The notes under the pieces were generated by a model, which made no database searches, had not been told where the DNA came from, and saw only the letters and a list, made by a program, of their open reading frames with translations. Positions 43,251-56,575 of a stretch of DNA of 64,000 nt are shown here, piece by piece (position 1 is the stretch's first letter; each line of letters opens with the position of its first letter). The position numbers were made by a program, and so were the translations under genes. The stretch is from contig NC_063062.1 in assembly GCF_018812025.1 (NCBI RefSeq), positions 680,754 to 744,753 on the forward strand, written 5' to 3'. Origin of the DNA: Megalobrama amblycephala. Taxonomy: Eukaryota; Chordata; Actinopteri; Cypriniformes; Xenocyprididae.

Positions 43251-44574
43251 TAAACAAGCGTGAGCATATGTGAAATGCAGAAAAGAAAAAGAATAATATA
43301 CAGAATATACACAAAAAAAAAAAAGATAACTTATTTAGTATTGCTCATACAGTGTCACTTACATTTGGATGTCACGGCCTTCTTAAAACTAATACATAGA
43401 GATATATAATTGAAAAAAAGTACATATACATATAGGTGAAGTATATCGTGAAAAATTGCATATGAGGTTATTTAATGAGCTCATATGAGGTTATTTAATG
43501 AGCTCATAATGAGCTAACAGTTCACCTGTTTCCTTCAGGTCAGCAGCAAGGGTGGAGCTTAATCACCCTTTGTTGTAGAGGTTTTTTTCTGTCGCTCCTA
43601 AAACCACAAAACAATTTGTATTAATAGTTTACCATGAGAGATTAAACATGTTTGAACGAGTCTTTTCGCGCTTCATCGAAGTGAGGTCACTGATTAACAG
43701 TACAGCGCATTCTTTTAGGTCATATAAATTAGCATACTTCCAATCACCCATTGACAAATTACCAGCAAAACCTTTACAAAACTTTCAAAAAATCTAATCT
43801 ACACATAAGATGTGATATAAAGGCCGAATTTTAATAAACAAGAGCTCAATCGATAGACCTAGCATACCTTCTCTGAAAATGGTTGAGATGCTAACGGACT
43901 TTTTCAAAGACACTAAACCATTTCTATAAAGTAAATATTCAACAGAAGCGTGTCAATTACAGGTAAGAAAAGTGTCAGGAACAGTTGTATGTATTATTTG
44001 TGTGATTTTATGGACTAAACTCACCTGAAAGTAGTGAAAACAACAGTGAGAGACGGAGGACTTTTTGCTGCTTGCTTGTCCGTTGTTGTTTCCCCATTTC
44101 CATGGCAACTCCGTGCTCCGCTTAACGTGCACGCGCATTAAAACACGCCAAAGTCATGCAGCATTTACATAAATACATATAGAATTAAAACATATCATTT
44201 AAAATCTTTATATAATTATAAGCCGCTGATTTTGTACCACCCATAAAACTCTGGCAGGCTGATATGTTACTCTTAGCTGAAATAACCCAATGTACCTATA
44301 AAACAATTAGAAAATAATTCAACACAGTGACCCAATACGTGTAACTCAGCACTTGGGGTTAAAAAAAAAAGAAGTTTTTTTAGTGGATTGTATCAACTGT
44401 TAACTTGTATGTACAAGTTGTACGTAAAATGAGAATATGACAGCAGTATTGAGAATGTAAATCAATGAAGTCAGCTTAATATTATATAATGTTATATAAT
44501 ATACTATGATATTATAATATATTGCATACTTATAATATAACGTTGAGTGTCACAACGTTATACTGCCAAGTTTC
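43251..44574. other. dnajb14 intron 2, no gene
   Basis: No gene. A short direct duplication of catatgaggttatttaatg occurs at about 43459-43502. Confidence 0.5.
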
Positions 44575-44790
44575 TGTACCAGTCTTGCACGTCCACTGAC
44601 GTCCAATAAACCTCCAATCTGGACGTAAATATTGAACTTAATATCTACGTCCGAGAGACGCCGTAGTAAGACGTCCGAATACCGCACCAGATTTGCGCGT
44701 CGTGTAGACGTACAGATATGGTCCCGACCGACCGACTCGATATAGACTTGATCTGCACGTCGGGCGGACGTCTCATGTTTGTTGAGCAGC
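44575..44790. repeat. gacgtcc-rich repeat
   Basis: The words acgtcc, gacgtc and cgacc recur. It is similar in composition to 13080-13260 and 33700-33860. Confidence 0.45.
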
Positions 44791-44829
44791 CCTATCAATG
44801 GAACATGAGAAAATGATGAAATCTGGCAC

Positions 44830-45600
44830 AATTGTAGAGATGGTCATGAATAGTGATTGAACTCTATAGCGCCACCACCAGTTCAAAAATTCACTTTTTT
44901 TAAAGGTTATAACTTTTGAACCATTTGCTCTAGAAAAATGTAATTTAGTACATCTGATTAGTCTCTTCATACTAATGCTATTCAATATCTTACATTAAGT
45001 CTCCGCCCATTACAGTAGCGGCCATTTTGAAAAGTACATTATTCCGTTTTTTCGCTACTCCTCCTTCAAATTTTGTCCAATTTTGTCCAGAATCTTTGGC
45101 CTGAGCTGCACGGAAATGACTGGACAGATTTTTTTTATTTGTCTTTCTTCCAAACTTTGAGCAATCAAAGCAAAAATTGGTACACTTCATCAGAACTATG
45201 ATCTGAGGGTCCATGCCAAATTTGTGAACAACACCACCTACAGGTCATGAGATCTGAAACCATGTGTCCGCCATTTTTTAAACAATTGAACATATCTTTA
45301 CAAAAACTGGTACGTATCATCATCAGAATGTCTTGAAGGTACCTGAGAAGTTTGAACACAGCGCCACCTAGTGTTCTAGAGATATAAGGATTTTTTGTAA
45401 AAATGCTTATAACTTTTGAAAACATTGCCCAAAACATGTCTGCCATATTGAAGTAAATGAAAAAGTTTTTTCGCTACTCCTCCTGCAAATTTTGTACAGT
45501 TTTGTCCAAAATCGGCTCAGATGATCTTTGGACTGAGCCGCACAGAAATGACTGAACAGATTTTTGATATACCGTTCCTGAGATGTTCGTCTCCGAATGT
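44830..45600. repeat. Dispersed repeat with internal direct copies
   Basis: The stretch ttttttcgctactcctcc to agatttttt occurs at about 45045-45140 and again at 45465-45565. The words gcgccacc and ataacttttgaa also recur. It is a typical fish intergenic repeat. No coding content. Confidence 0.6.
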
Positions 45601-45839
45601 GACCTTGCTTGTGTTTGTTGTCTTATGTTAGTTAGCTTAGCATGCTAATTGCTTAACATGCTAACCATTTGCCAATCTTTCTAATGTGGCTCTTCAGCTA
45701 TCAGGTTAACCATAAGCTGAATTAGCATTAAGTTATCTTAGCATGCTAATCTGGTTAACATGCCAAGTAATATTTTTTTTGTGTTCTCATTCTCACACTA
45801 AAAGTTCTCTTCAGCAGCTTGGTGAATCTGCATCCTCAA
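45601..45839. repeat. agcatgctaa-rich stretch
   Basis: The word ttagcatgctaa and close variants (cttaacatgctaa, ggttaacatgcc) recur four or five times between 45630 and 45765. Confidence 0.5.
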
Positions 45840-45994
45840 GTAGCTCAATGTTAAAAACCATATGCCTAATAAGCACCTTACCCAAAGATTGTGGGTTCGA
45901 GTCTAGAGTGGAGCAGTTTTATGAAACTGAGTTTTGATTCCTTTATTACCTGGCTCATCGTTGTACTGGTCTTAATTACTCTTGGGTTCGAAAT

Positions 45995-46027
<33 letters not shown>

Positions 46028-46590
46028 CATGCTGTTCTCATTTTCATTTAAACTTCTATACATTCTGAGTTCATTCTCATCCGTAATTCTGAACCTGCTG
46101 TTTTTCATGTTTGTTTAATTTCTGCTGTTTTTACTCTTCCTGCTCCGCATTGTGCTACAGCATGATGAGCTGCTGAATGATCTAAACTAAAGTTATTAAA
46201 TATAACATGTGGTACATTTTTATAAAAGTTCTTTATTTTGAGTTCATTTTCACATGAACTACTGAACATCAGCAAGTGTGCGAAGACACATCTGCCAAGT
46301 GGTGCAACAGGATGATTGTCAGGCACATGACCCAGAGATTGTGGGTTTGAATCCTATGTGGGACAACTTTATACAGTTCTGTGTAATGTGTTGTCATTTT
46401 GATTCCTTTATTATCCAAATAAGCATTGTACTAATCTTTATTCCTTTATTCATTCTGTGTTCGCTTTCTCATCTGACCTTCTGTTCTTTTTGAGTTCATT
46501 CTCACCCATACTTCTGAACCAGCTGCTTTTCGTGTTTATTCAATTGCTGCAATTTTTGCTCTTCCTGCTCCACATTGTGCTACAGCCCCT
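45840..46590 (+). repeat. Two direct repeats with tRNA-like B box
   Basis: Copy 1 (about 45885-46162) and copy 2 (about 46335-46587) share agattgtgggtt, ttttgattcctttatta, gagttcattctcaccc-like and cttcctgctcc-cattgtgctac words. Each begins with a segment like a tRNA T-loop (gtgggttcgagtc and gtgggtttgaatcc). A tagctcaatg word precedes copy 1. This suggests a tRNA-derived SINE or leader sequence. No full tRNA cloverleaf can be drawn. A T24 run lies at 46000-46024. Confidence 0.55.
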
Positions 46591-47720
46591 TCAGGGGCTT
46601 GGCACCGTATTGCTGTTCCGCCGCCCACTGGGATCATCTCGAGACCTGGCTGTGCACCATGACCAATGCGTTCCTGCCCAATGCCACCAGCGACCTACAG
46701 CACTTGAGCAGAGAGCAGCTGAACGACGATTTGAACAGGCTGATGGATCATGATCCGACCCAGAGCTACACCCACAAAGAATGGGCCAAGATCTTCGGTG
46801 GCATTGCCCACAACCTCATTGCCCAGGCACTGCTGAACGAGAAGAGCAACATCCACCTGGAGCAAGAAGCAGCAGCACTCAAGCTCCAGGCCAAGGAGGC
46901 CCAGAAGAACCAGGCTCACTCTCAAAGTCACCTTGATCTACTACTCCTCGAGACCCAGGACCGGCGTGGGACAGCAGATGAAACGGACCCAGAGCTACAG
47001 GAGGAAGTGGAGAGACTCCAAAATGCCCTGGCAGAGCCTTGTGTAGAGACAGAGCATAGAGAGCAGTTGGAGAAAGAATCCAGAGAGGAACTAAATGGAA
47101 AACTACAACGAGGTCAAGCTCTCCTAGCAAGAGCAGAGATTGAACTGAAAGAAAGTGACGCTAAGGCCAAGGCCTGTGAAAACCACCTGCAGGCGGCCCA
47201 AGCTGAAATCCTTGCTTTGGTACAACAAAGAGACTATTTAAAAGATGAACTTGACGCTGTTCACAGAGAACTGAAATATTCTTACAGACTGAAAAGTGAC
47301 CAGAGAGGGGAAATGCACACCACAAAGTTTACCCTGACCAGTGGGCCCAGGCCTCCCAGTCAAGAGTTCCTAGTGCAGAAGGGGAGTGAAAGTTCACTGC
47401 TTAAGACATCACCAGCCAACATCATAGAACCCCCATCAGCAGCAAAGGGGTGGGAGCCTTTCCAGAAAATCCTTGCCACTAGTCACGGCATAGCTCACAA
47501 AGAACTTGACAAGCTGGCCAGAAACATTCCTGCATTCACCCCAAACCCTGCGGGAGGCCATGATGTGCATGGCTACCTGCACGACATATACTTTTTCTTG
47601 CAATTTGTGGCCAACATGACTACATGGGACATATTGTATCTGCTCAGAATCATGTCTAGCTATGAGGTGTGTAGTTTCCTAGATCGGCAACCAGAAACAG
47701 ATCAGACTACCTGCAGCTGA
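46575..47720 (+). pseudogene. Gypsy gag-like frame with coiled coil
   Basis: An open frame of 381 codons. The likely original start is the ATG at 46659 (MTNAFLPNATSDLQHLSRE). Residues about 100-260 are strongly heptad-patterned (ELQEEVERLQNALAE and others), a long coiled coil. The end resembles fish Gypsy Gag (HKELDKLARNIPAFTPNPAG, then SSYEVCSFLDRQPE). The frame stops at 47720, while gag-like sequence continues in another frame (REFSDPELEQDLIATMD). It is therefore truncated relative to the family. This is the longest intact frame in intron 2. Confidence 0.75.
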
Positions 47721-48309
47721 CAGGCTTTGATTAGAGAGTTTTCTGACCCTGAATTGGAGCAAGATCTCATCGCCACCATGGACCTTACATAGGACCGACT
47801 TGAACTCTGTTCCTCTGGAATCTGCATCTTACAGTGAGTCATCACCTAGGAGTCCTGGCATGTCCACCCAACATCTGTGGGACTTAGCCCTTAAGGCCTA
47901 CGCCAAGCAAAAGACTGCTTCTGAAAAGACTGAAAAATCCAACAATTTACCCTGTCTCTGATCACTGTTCAAAACTGGCCCTAGAAGGCGCACAACAACA
48001 CCACAGTGACAGACTTTTTAACAGAGAGTCAAGACCATTCCCAGCTAGCAGAGGGCAGCATCACTATGATGGTGCCCATCCTAAGCACCAGACTGGGGAC
48101 TCTGAAAGATTTGGGGACAAGCCACGTCCATCCAACAACCCAAGGGGTGGAGCCATGTGGGATGCCAGCCAGTGGCTCAGAAATGGCCGACTGACAGCCC
48201 AGACAGCCAGCAGAGGAACACCTCTCGACATGCCCTGAACAAGCCCAAGCCCGAGCTCTCACCAGAGCAGAACCTTGCAGCTACGTCTGAGTCTGCAGAG
48301 ATCAACGTT

Positions 48310-49300
48310 TTAAACCAATTAACTACCGCCGGTGCCAAGATTGCCCTCCACAAAGGACAGTGGTGCTGAACCAAGGTCAATTACATGGGCCTACTTATTG
48401 GATAACAGGGCATTGAAACGCAGTCCAGTCACATCCAAGCCATTCAAAACATCAAGCCTCCCATTAATGTCTCAGAGCTGCAAAGTTTTCTAGGTGTGTG
48501 CAACTACTTTTGGCAGTTCATTGAGAACTTCTTGGACATTGCACTACTTCTAAACGCCCTTCTGAAAAAGGACTGCCCATTCATCTGGACCAAAGCTCAG
48601 ACAAATGCCATGAATGAACTGAGATGAAATTTATGCACAGCTCCATGTCTAGCTTACCACGACCACAAAAGGAGTTCTACTTGGAAGCTGGATTCTCCAA
48701 CCACTGCCTTAGTGCTGGTCTTTACCAAAGGCATGACCAGGACAAAAGAGTGAGCAAGACACTTCTTTCACCAGAGTGTAAATACTTAGACTGTGAAAAA
48801 GCTCTGCTCTGCACTGTTTGGGCCATCCAGCTACATCGGAGCACAAAAGATTACCATTGAGATATCATAGAGATATCATACACCAGCCTGTAATGTTCCT
48901 CAACAGCCAACACATCCGAGATGGCGGATAGCCACATGGTTGATGGCCCTCCAGGGTTGCAATGTTGAGGCATGATATGCCCAGAATCACAAGTCTGTGC
49001 TGGGAAATGGCTTGGCTACCTGCCAAAACTCTTTTGACACACTTGCTGTGGCTCTGGACGTAGAGGGACCCCAGCAACAACTGACCTGTCACAGGTACTT
49101 TGAAGAGAATGCGTGCCAAGGTATGCACACTGCTTATGTTGATGGATGTCTCTACAACCACGAGGGCATCCTAAAAGCAGATGCAGGTGTAACCACAGCA
49201 CTTCAAATTGGGTCCCCAGTCATCTAAATATTCTAAGGTAGCAGCTATTCTCATAACCCTTCAAATTGCCCATAACATCAACATAATTCAAACTATGCCA
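48310..49300 (+). pseudogene. Gypsy RT thumb and RNase H remnant
   Basis: It enters abruptly at LTTAGAKIALHKGQWC, then stop, TKVNYMGLLIG, stop and ELQSFLGVCNYFWQFIEN: the connection between RT palm/thumb and RNase H. Then come PLLKKDCPFIW-like and KEFYLEAGFSNHCLSAGLYQ, and CEKALLCTVWAIQL. A later frame (VDGCLYNHEGILKADAG) may be a second RNase-H-like part. The RT catalytic YxDD region is absent. Multiple stops are present. Confidence 0.75.
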
Positions 49301-49786
49301 GACTCCACCTTCCGGGCTGGAAACAAAATGGCTTCAAGACAGCAAACAACAAGCTGGTCAAACACCAACACCTGTTCCAAGCATGTGACGACATCACAAG
49401 AACACACAACCTGATCGTCTACTGGGAAAAAGGTGAAGGGACACTCAAAATAACCAGGCCTTGACAAAGACTTGAATGACCAAAATGATGCCCTTGCCAA
49501 GACTGGTGCACTACATGGCAATCTATGGTCACCTCCAACCCAGCCACCCACCCTTAGCATGGCAGCAATAACCCACAGCCAGCAAACTCTTCCTGCAACA
49601 GCACCCACCTTACAGCCACTTTCGCTGGCTCCATAAATTTCCAACAATGACATTGCTGACCTTCAAGCCTCTTACACCTCCATACAAGCTATTATAAACC
49701 ATCTCTGAGGCCCCTCGAACCACCTGATCACAGCGTCTGAACCCACAGCTGCCCCTTGCCTCAGACAACTGCATGAGATCAAACAC

Positions 49787-50720
49787 ATGCTGCGTGTTAG
49801 AGAAAACATTCTGTGGTATGGCCCTGATGACCTCACAAGGCTTGTGGTGCCACGGTGCCAAAGGGGGGTCATGCTAATGTATGCTCACAATGCACCATGT
49901 GCCAGACACCATGGTACCAGAACCACATACGAGGCACTGAAACAAGTGGCATGCTGGCCCGGCATGCAGCAAGATATGGCAGAGTATGTCAGAGGGTGTC
50001 TGGTTTGCTGCCAATTACAAACAGCAAACCCAAATCACAGAGCCCCACTGCAATGCAGATGAGTCACATTCCCATGGTCAAATAGACTGCCCAGGTCGAT
50101 GAGGGGCAACAATTATTTCCTTATGGTCGTGTGCCAATTCACCAAGTGGATAGTGTCTTCAAGCACCCAATGACACTGCCCAGACCACGGCATACCTCCT
50201 GATGAACCACATCTTCTCCAGGTTCGGATTGCCACTGAGAGTCAACTCTGACAGAGGTACCCACTTTACAGCCGAGATCATGCAGCAGATTTGGAAACTC
50301 CTGGGTGTACAAGCTTAACTGCACATCAGCCACCATCCCATCTCATTAGGCCAAGTGGAATGAACCATTCGAACTGTGGTCAGCATGCTGAGAATGTATG
50401 TGTCTGCCAACCAGAAAGACTGGGAAGTGAAACTTCCTCTGGTGCTCATTTCCATCAGAGCCACCCTGCATGAGCCAACTCTTGTCACCCTTTGAACTAA
50501 TGACTGGGCGGCAGGGGACATTGCCGCTGCACCTGGGAGACTCAACCGGGAGACTCCAGCCTTGTCACAGCCTACACCACTCACCAGTACCTCGACGAAC
50601 TACATCGGCACCTGAGAACAACATTTGCTTTTGCCCAACAACAGCTTCAAAAGAGTGTTAAAGGCCAGGAAGCATATTATGACTGGAAAACATCACACCA
50701 AGAACTGGATGTAGGTGACA
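49787..50720 (+). pseudogene. Gypsy integrase remnant
   Basis: The frame 49787-50062 carries an HHCC-type zinc region (HGTRTTYEALKQVACWPGMQ, then VRGCLVCCQL). The catalytic core follows in broken frames: [18 protein letters not shown], then a stretch around 50220-50350 including a degenerate SGQVE-like position. Then come ELMTGRQGTLPLHLGDS and LVTAYTTHQYLDEL-like sequence. The last readable part, AYYDWKTSHQELDVGDKV, ends in a stop near 50730. Confidence 0.75.
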
Positions 50721-50783
50721 AGGTCTAGTATTAGTCTTTCTTTCTTTACTTTCGTTATCCTGTATATATGTATTCTTTGCTTA

Positions 50784-51167
50784 AGGCCAGTACACACCAA
50801 GCCGACGCCGACGAACTAGTGGCAATGAAAGCAGACTGCGGAGTTTGCTCACGTCGGCAGCGTCTGTGTCCAAAGTTGCCCTGACACACCAAACCGACGG
50901 CCAAGCAGCACAGTTCTGTTCTGCGCCTGTGTGAGATGAAATGCCTTTCCGAAACAGCAGGTGGCAGTAGCTGAACAGCCAATCAGAATGATCCAATGGC
51001 CCGACGGACCGACGAGCTCCAACGCCGATTTAACATGTCGAATCAGCCGAAAAAAGGCCAACGAGGACCAACTTCAGCCGACGGTGCGGAACACACTGAG
51101 AAAACTTAGTCGGCCGACGAAGAAAAACTGCCCGACGGCCGACCGTCGGCTTGGTGTGTTCCTGCCT
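50784..51167. mobile_element. 384 bp Harbinger-like MITE
   Basis: The ends AGGCCAGTACACACCAAGCC and, inverted, AGGCAGGAACACACCAAGCC are flanked by TTA at 50781-50783 and 51168-51170. Inside, gccgacg words recur on both strands (cggccgac, ccgacggcc). The 3 bp duplication fits PIF/Harbinger. No coding capacity. It lies just after the Gypsy remnant. Confidence 0.85.
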
Positions 51168-51484
51168 TTAGATTTAGTTGTATGTATTCGTAGTTTCATT
51201 TATTAAAATCCATTATATTCATGCTTGACTGTCTCTGTGCTGCTCATAAACCAGGTCACTTTAACGTTTTGATTTTCTCTACATGCTTTTGTTTTGTTAG
51301 TACTAGAGTAGGAGAATTATTCTGTTTGGCCAGAAGAATAATCTCCTTTTTAAGAGTTGATAAAAAGATCGTACTGATAAGTAAAGTGGACAAACCAACC
51401 AGTCTCTTTGAAATTAATTCTAAAACTAAAACTAATTCTGCAATCTGACCTAGACCATATATATTCACAATTAATTACATTCTG

Positions 51485-51562
<78 letters not shown>

Positions 51563-51837
51563 CCCTTTAGGGTTGATGTATATTTATAATTGATTATAAC
51601 ATGTTATGATTTAATTACATATATTTCACCATTTGAGCTAATTCCCTATATAAGATATTAATGTGTAACCTTCAAGAGTCTTATAATACTAAAGTTAGCA
51701 AAATGTAATGTAAATGGACTTACAGGAAATTAAAATTGCAGCTCTTGATACCACTATACATGTGAATGTTTATACATTTCTCCAGTGGTTATATATAGCA
51801 TGTATAGGAATAAAGGAGTTTATTTGTGTGTTTAAGG
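51168..51837. repeat. (TA)n microsatellite and flanks
   Basis: 51487-51547 is an uninterrupted TA repeat of about 30 copies followed by T14. The sequences on either side hold no gene. Confidence 0.85.
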
Positions 51838-52090
51838 GTGCGTTCATACTTGTTATGTTTGGTTCGATTAAAACGAACCCTGGTGCGATTTGCTCTGTTA
51901 GTGCGGTTCATTTGAACATATGTGAACGCTGTCATCCGAACCCTGGTGCACACCAAACAAGTGGACCGAGACCACTGAAAAGATGGGTCTCGGTCCACTT
52001 CCAAACGAACTCTGTTGCGGTTCGAATGATATATGAACGCAGCACGGACCAAAGACATGTAAGCTAACCAAAAACAGGAAGAAGAGACCA
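51838..52090. mobile_element. Inverted-repeat element fragment (GGGTGCGTTCATACTTG)
   Basis: The left end gggtgcgttcatacttg is followed by aaacgaaccctggtgcg. The complementary word ccgaaccctggtgcacacc and ggtctcggtccactt / gtggaccgagacc occur inside, making short hairpins. The right terminus is not clear. Confidence 0.45.
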
Positions 52091-52410
52091 TAAAAAGGAC
52101 AGAATCCTCATGCATGTCGGTCTCGATTTTGCCCATCACAGGCATCAGACGCGCGTCTCCATGCAGCAGATTGTTTGTGTGTGTGACGGATGGATTCCCG
52201 CCGCTGTTTTGACTACTTTACACATTTTATAAGCTCTTCACGAGTTCCCAGCTGGCCAAAATGCCATCATATGCAGGCTACACACACACAACAAGTGCAT
52301 TTACCTCAGCACACAGCATTGTTTTGAATGTTCAGTAAGTTCTGTCTCAAAATAGGCAATATGTCATAAAATCCAGCCAGTCACATTGTGAATGTATCCC
52401 TATGCCTTAA

Positions 52411-52960
52411 AGGTCCAATGGCATGAAAATTTCACTTTCTGAGGTTTTTTAACATTAATATGAGTTCCCCTAGCCTGCATATGGTCCCCCAGTGGCTAGA
52501 AAAGGTGATGGGTGTAAACCGAGCCCTGGGTAAATTGAGAAAATGAAAGCTCAGATGGCCCAATCTGGAATCTTCCCTATATGCCGTCATACGGGGAAAG
52601 GTTACCTGCCCTTTCTCTGCTTTGCCCGCCCATGAGAAAATGAGCTACTACAGTGAGATTCGAGCACAATATATTTTTTCTTTTCCTCGAGAGACATCAT
52701 GGCTTGCAAACGAGTGAAGCATTGGCAGTTGCTCAGTGTATGAATGTACAAATGAACACCGAAGAATTTTTTTAGTTCCTTCATCCGAGCCTATGAAGAA
52801 ACAGTGGGTTAATTTTATTTTCTCTGGTAATGCGCCGATACAACTTCCCATAGTTTTGTATGTCTGCACCACACATTTCACCGACGACTGTTTCCTCTTT
52901 ATAGAAAATTGATATAAACATATGAGAATCCATCAATATTTCTCCAAATGTGCATGCTTT
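52411..52960. mobile_element. TTAA-type element fragment (AGGTCCAATGG)
   Basis: Bases 52407-52410 are TTAA, directly followed by AGGTCCAATGGCATGAAAAT, which resembles the AGG start of the TTAA-type elements at 20806, 21968 and 58466. No matching right end was found. Confidence 0.5.
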
Positions 52961-53339
52961 TAAGCATATTAAGAAATTACGGTCAATATAAGATTTTAAG
53001 AGTCAAAATGTGAAGCTTGAGTCTTAGATCTTTGTAATGATGTATAGTTTGTCAACTGCACATTAACATTTAGGCTATATAATATAACAAATATAGTAGC
53101 CTATATGAAATGCCATAGAGGTAGGAATGTTCAGACACTTTTTTAAAGTAAAACTCCTTTGAGTTGTAAAACAATCTTATCTTGCAGATGTGCCTGTGCT
53201 GCCATGGTAATCAGTGGCCTGGGTGTTAGCTGCAGTTTGGGGGTGGTTCCATAGAACTCTACCTCATGGTTTACTTGTTGGGTACAAAGTATTGTGGATT
53301 ATTTGTTTAATATTACAAATAATTGCATGTCTCATCTGT

Positions 53340-53655
53340 CTCAGTCACCGTGGTCATAAAGGGACGGACATGGTCAGCAACAATACTCAGGAAAGGAAAT
53401 ATGTCCCACACCATTACACCACCAGCAGCCTGAACAGCTGATACAGGGCAGCATGGATCCATGATTTCATGTCGTTCATGACAGATTCTGACCCTTCCAT
53501 CTGAATGTCACAGCAGAAATCAAGACTTATCAGACCAGGCAATGTTTTTCCAATCTTCTATTGTCCAATTTTGGTGAACCCGTGCGAATTGTACACACAG
53601 TTACAAGCAGTAGAACAGGTGAACCTAATAAAGTGGCTTGTGAGTGTATAGTAGA
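53340..53655 (-). pseudogene. Tc1-like transposase remnant
   Basis: On the minus strand from about 53580, [15 protein letters not shown] is followed by stops and HSDGRVRI, then IMDPCCPVSAVQAAGGVMVW. These are middle DDE-region motifs of a Tc1-like transposase. The outer end (aacctaataaagtggcttgt) lies at 53620-53645. Heavily truncated on both sides. Confidence 0.75.
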
Positions 53656-55479
53656 TTCATGTACAGTACACGTATACAATAGTTTTCATTGACCCAAAGA
53701 AATTTTGCTTTGACATTCATTACCTCTGCCTAAAATGAAGTGGGCCATTTTGGATTTTGTGAAAAGTAGGGTGAACTTTATATTACTGCTCCTAGTGAAT
53801 TTGTGTGATCATTACCATTCTTGTTCAACATTATGGCAAGACATTTGAGATGCTAAATTGCAAACAGGTTTTTTTATATCTTAAATGGTTTTGCCATGGT
53901 GAGACTATAAATTCATGGTGAAAAAAGGAAAACGGGAAGTGTCTCATGTCTTGTCTCATAAGTGTATTGTCATATTTAGATAAAATTGTTGTTGTATGTT
54001 TGGTCATGGGGCTGTTCAAATGAAAGTGGCTACTGTGGGTCACAGTCATAGCTCCACAGCAGGAAGTGTGACACTTATCACACACTTTGAAACAGTCGTA
54101 ATATAGTTACCTATTAAAGTTACCTAGTGAAATGCATATGTGCCATCATCACTTCTTGTCTACTAGGTGGCAAGATGTATACTTAAGCTGCGGCTTTTTA
54201 AGAACTAGTCACATAAAGACAGTAGAAGAGGAAAGAGAAGAAGAAAATGAATTTATTTCCATTTTCAGCAGAGTTGTTCAAAATTCTGGATTTATTGCAA
54301 ATGTGTTTTAAATTCAAATGTAATTCTTGAAATTGAACTGAGGTAGCAAACAGAGATGTAAAGAGTAAGAATTAATATTATTTGAAGTTCTCATATAATT
54401 GTAACTAGAAAAGCGTTGAATGTTTGACAAAGCATTGTCTGTTATTTTGAAATTCTGCATTCTGAATAATAAATAAATATATTTCCCCACTAACCTGCCG
54501 CAGTCCAGTGCTCATCTTTTTATTAACATTGTTTTTCTCTTACTGATCATATTTTATACCTGTTGAATTTACATTTTTTTTTAAATGAATTTGACAGATA
54601 AACAACCTTACGAAAGTGAACCATGGTTTTACTATAGTAAAAGTGTAGTAACTATGGGTGACGATGCATTATTAAGATGGCTAGACTACTTTTTACATTC
54701 ACAATTGTACCGCAATCAAATACGAGTTAAAACTGACAAGCATCGCTGATTACCTCCGGACAATCTGTTTACAGATTGACAATAACTGTAAATCCGCTAG
54801 TACCGTTAGCATCTGTAGTGAGCAACAGACGTGATGGCACCAGAGCTTCACAACAGACATTCTTTTGTCACACTTTGATTAATCAAAAGAATGTGATGGG
54901 ACCCTCAACGACAAGTAAATGACTATTGTAATCAGGACTGCCAAAGGTGGGAGACAGGAAAGATGACATCAACGGCCCATTGACGATAGGCTAATCTCAT
55001 CACGAGTTGCCTTTGTTCACCTCAGGCTTCCATGCCTGAGTTCAAGGTGCGAATGACCATGGACTCCTAGGGCTGCCAAACCGGTTCTGGCTAGAGCACA
55101 GCAAGAACAAAGAAATGCTCAGAAAGGAAGACATTTTCTAAACAGACAGCACAACTACTTTGAATATTAAGATTTTTGGCATAAATGTGTGATATACATA
55201 CAGTGAAATGATTGTCAATGAAAAATGACAGAATAGTGATTAAAATATGTTAATACAAATAAATACATTAATACAAATAAGTCTAACTCACACTGCAGTG
55301 TCACGAATACTAGTTTAAAGTGCTGACACCGTGTGGTGAAATCACGGCTTATGTTGGGTTAAAACATAACCCGACATATGTCCTCATAATTCTCCTCTTT
55401 TTGTAATACCTATGTCATACCCATGTCATTATACACATTTGTGTCCTGATATGTCACAAAAACGCACACACACACACTC
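53656..55479. other. dnajb14 intron 2, no gene
   Basis: No gene. At 54860-54905 attcttttgtcacactttga and ttaatcaaaagaatgtga form a short inverted pair. The rest is featureless. Confidence 0.5.
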
Positions 55480-56305
<826 letters not shown>

Positions 56306-56387
56306 AGACGTGGATCATCCAGGTAATGACACACAATATTAAAAATCAAGTGTATGTAATTTGTCTTGTATTTTGTCTTATGGACTA

Positions 56388-56575
56388 GGCCAGTAGTTCC
56401 CAACCACGTTCCTGGAGGCCCCCCAACACTGCATATTTTGTATCTCTTCTTTGTCTGACACACCCATTTCAGGTCTAGGAGTCTCTACTAATGAGCTGAA
56501 ATCAGGTGTGTTTGATTAAGGAGACATGGAAAACATGAAGTGTTGGGGGGCCTCCAGGAATGTGGTTAGGCTATA
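56388..56575. mobile_element. Short MITE (GTTCCTGGAGGCCCCCC)
   Basis: The left part ccaaccacgttcctggaggc is complementary to the right part gcctccaggaatgtggttag. In between lies ctgaaatcaggtgtgtttga, typical of a very common fish MITE of hAT type. Confidence 0.65.

Larger units (their letters stand above)
46575..50730 (+). mobile_element. Ty3/Gypsy-type LTR retrotransposon, internal remnant
   Basis: The coding order is gag-like, RT thumb/RNase H, integrase, all on the + strand, with many stops and frameshifts. The protease and the catalytic core of the reverse transcriptase are absent between about 47960 and 48310. No flanking long terminal repeats or primer-binding site are recognised, so this is an internal fragment. 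It is described only as a broken copy. Confidence 0.85.

Noticed and set aside
45885..45960. tRNA gene from the gtgggttcgagtc word
   Set aside because: A T-loop-like word is present but no acceptor stem, D arm or anticodon stem can be paired, so it is at most tRNA-derived.
46659..47720. Coiled-coil frame considered as a host cytoskeletal gene
   Set aside because: The C-terminal part matches Gypsy-type Gag, and RNase H and integrase remnants follow on the same strand.
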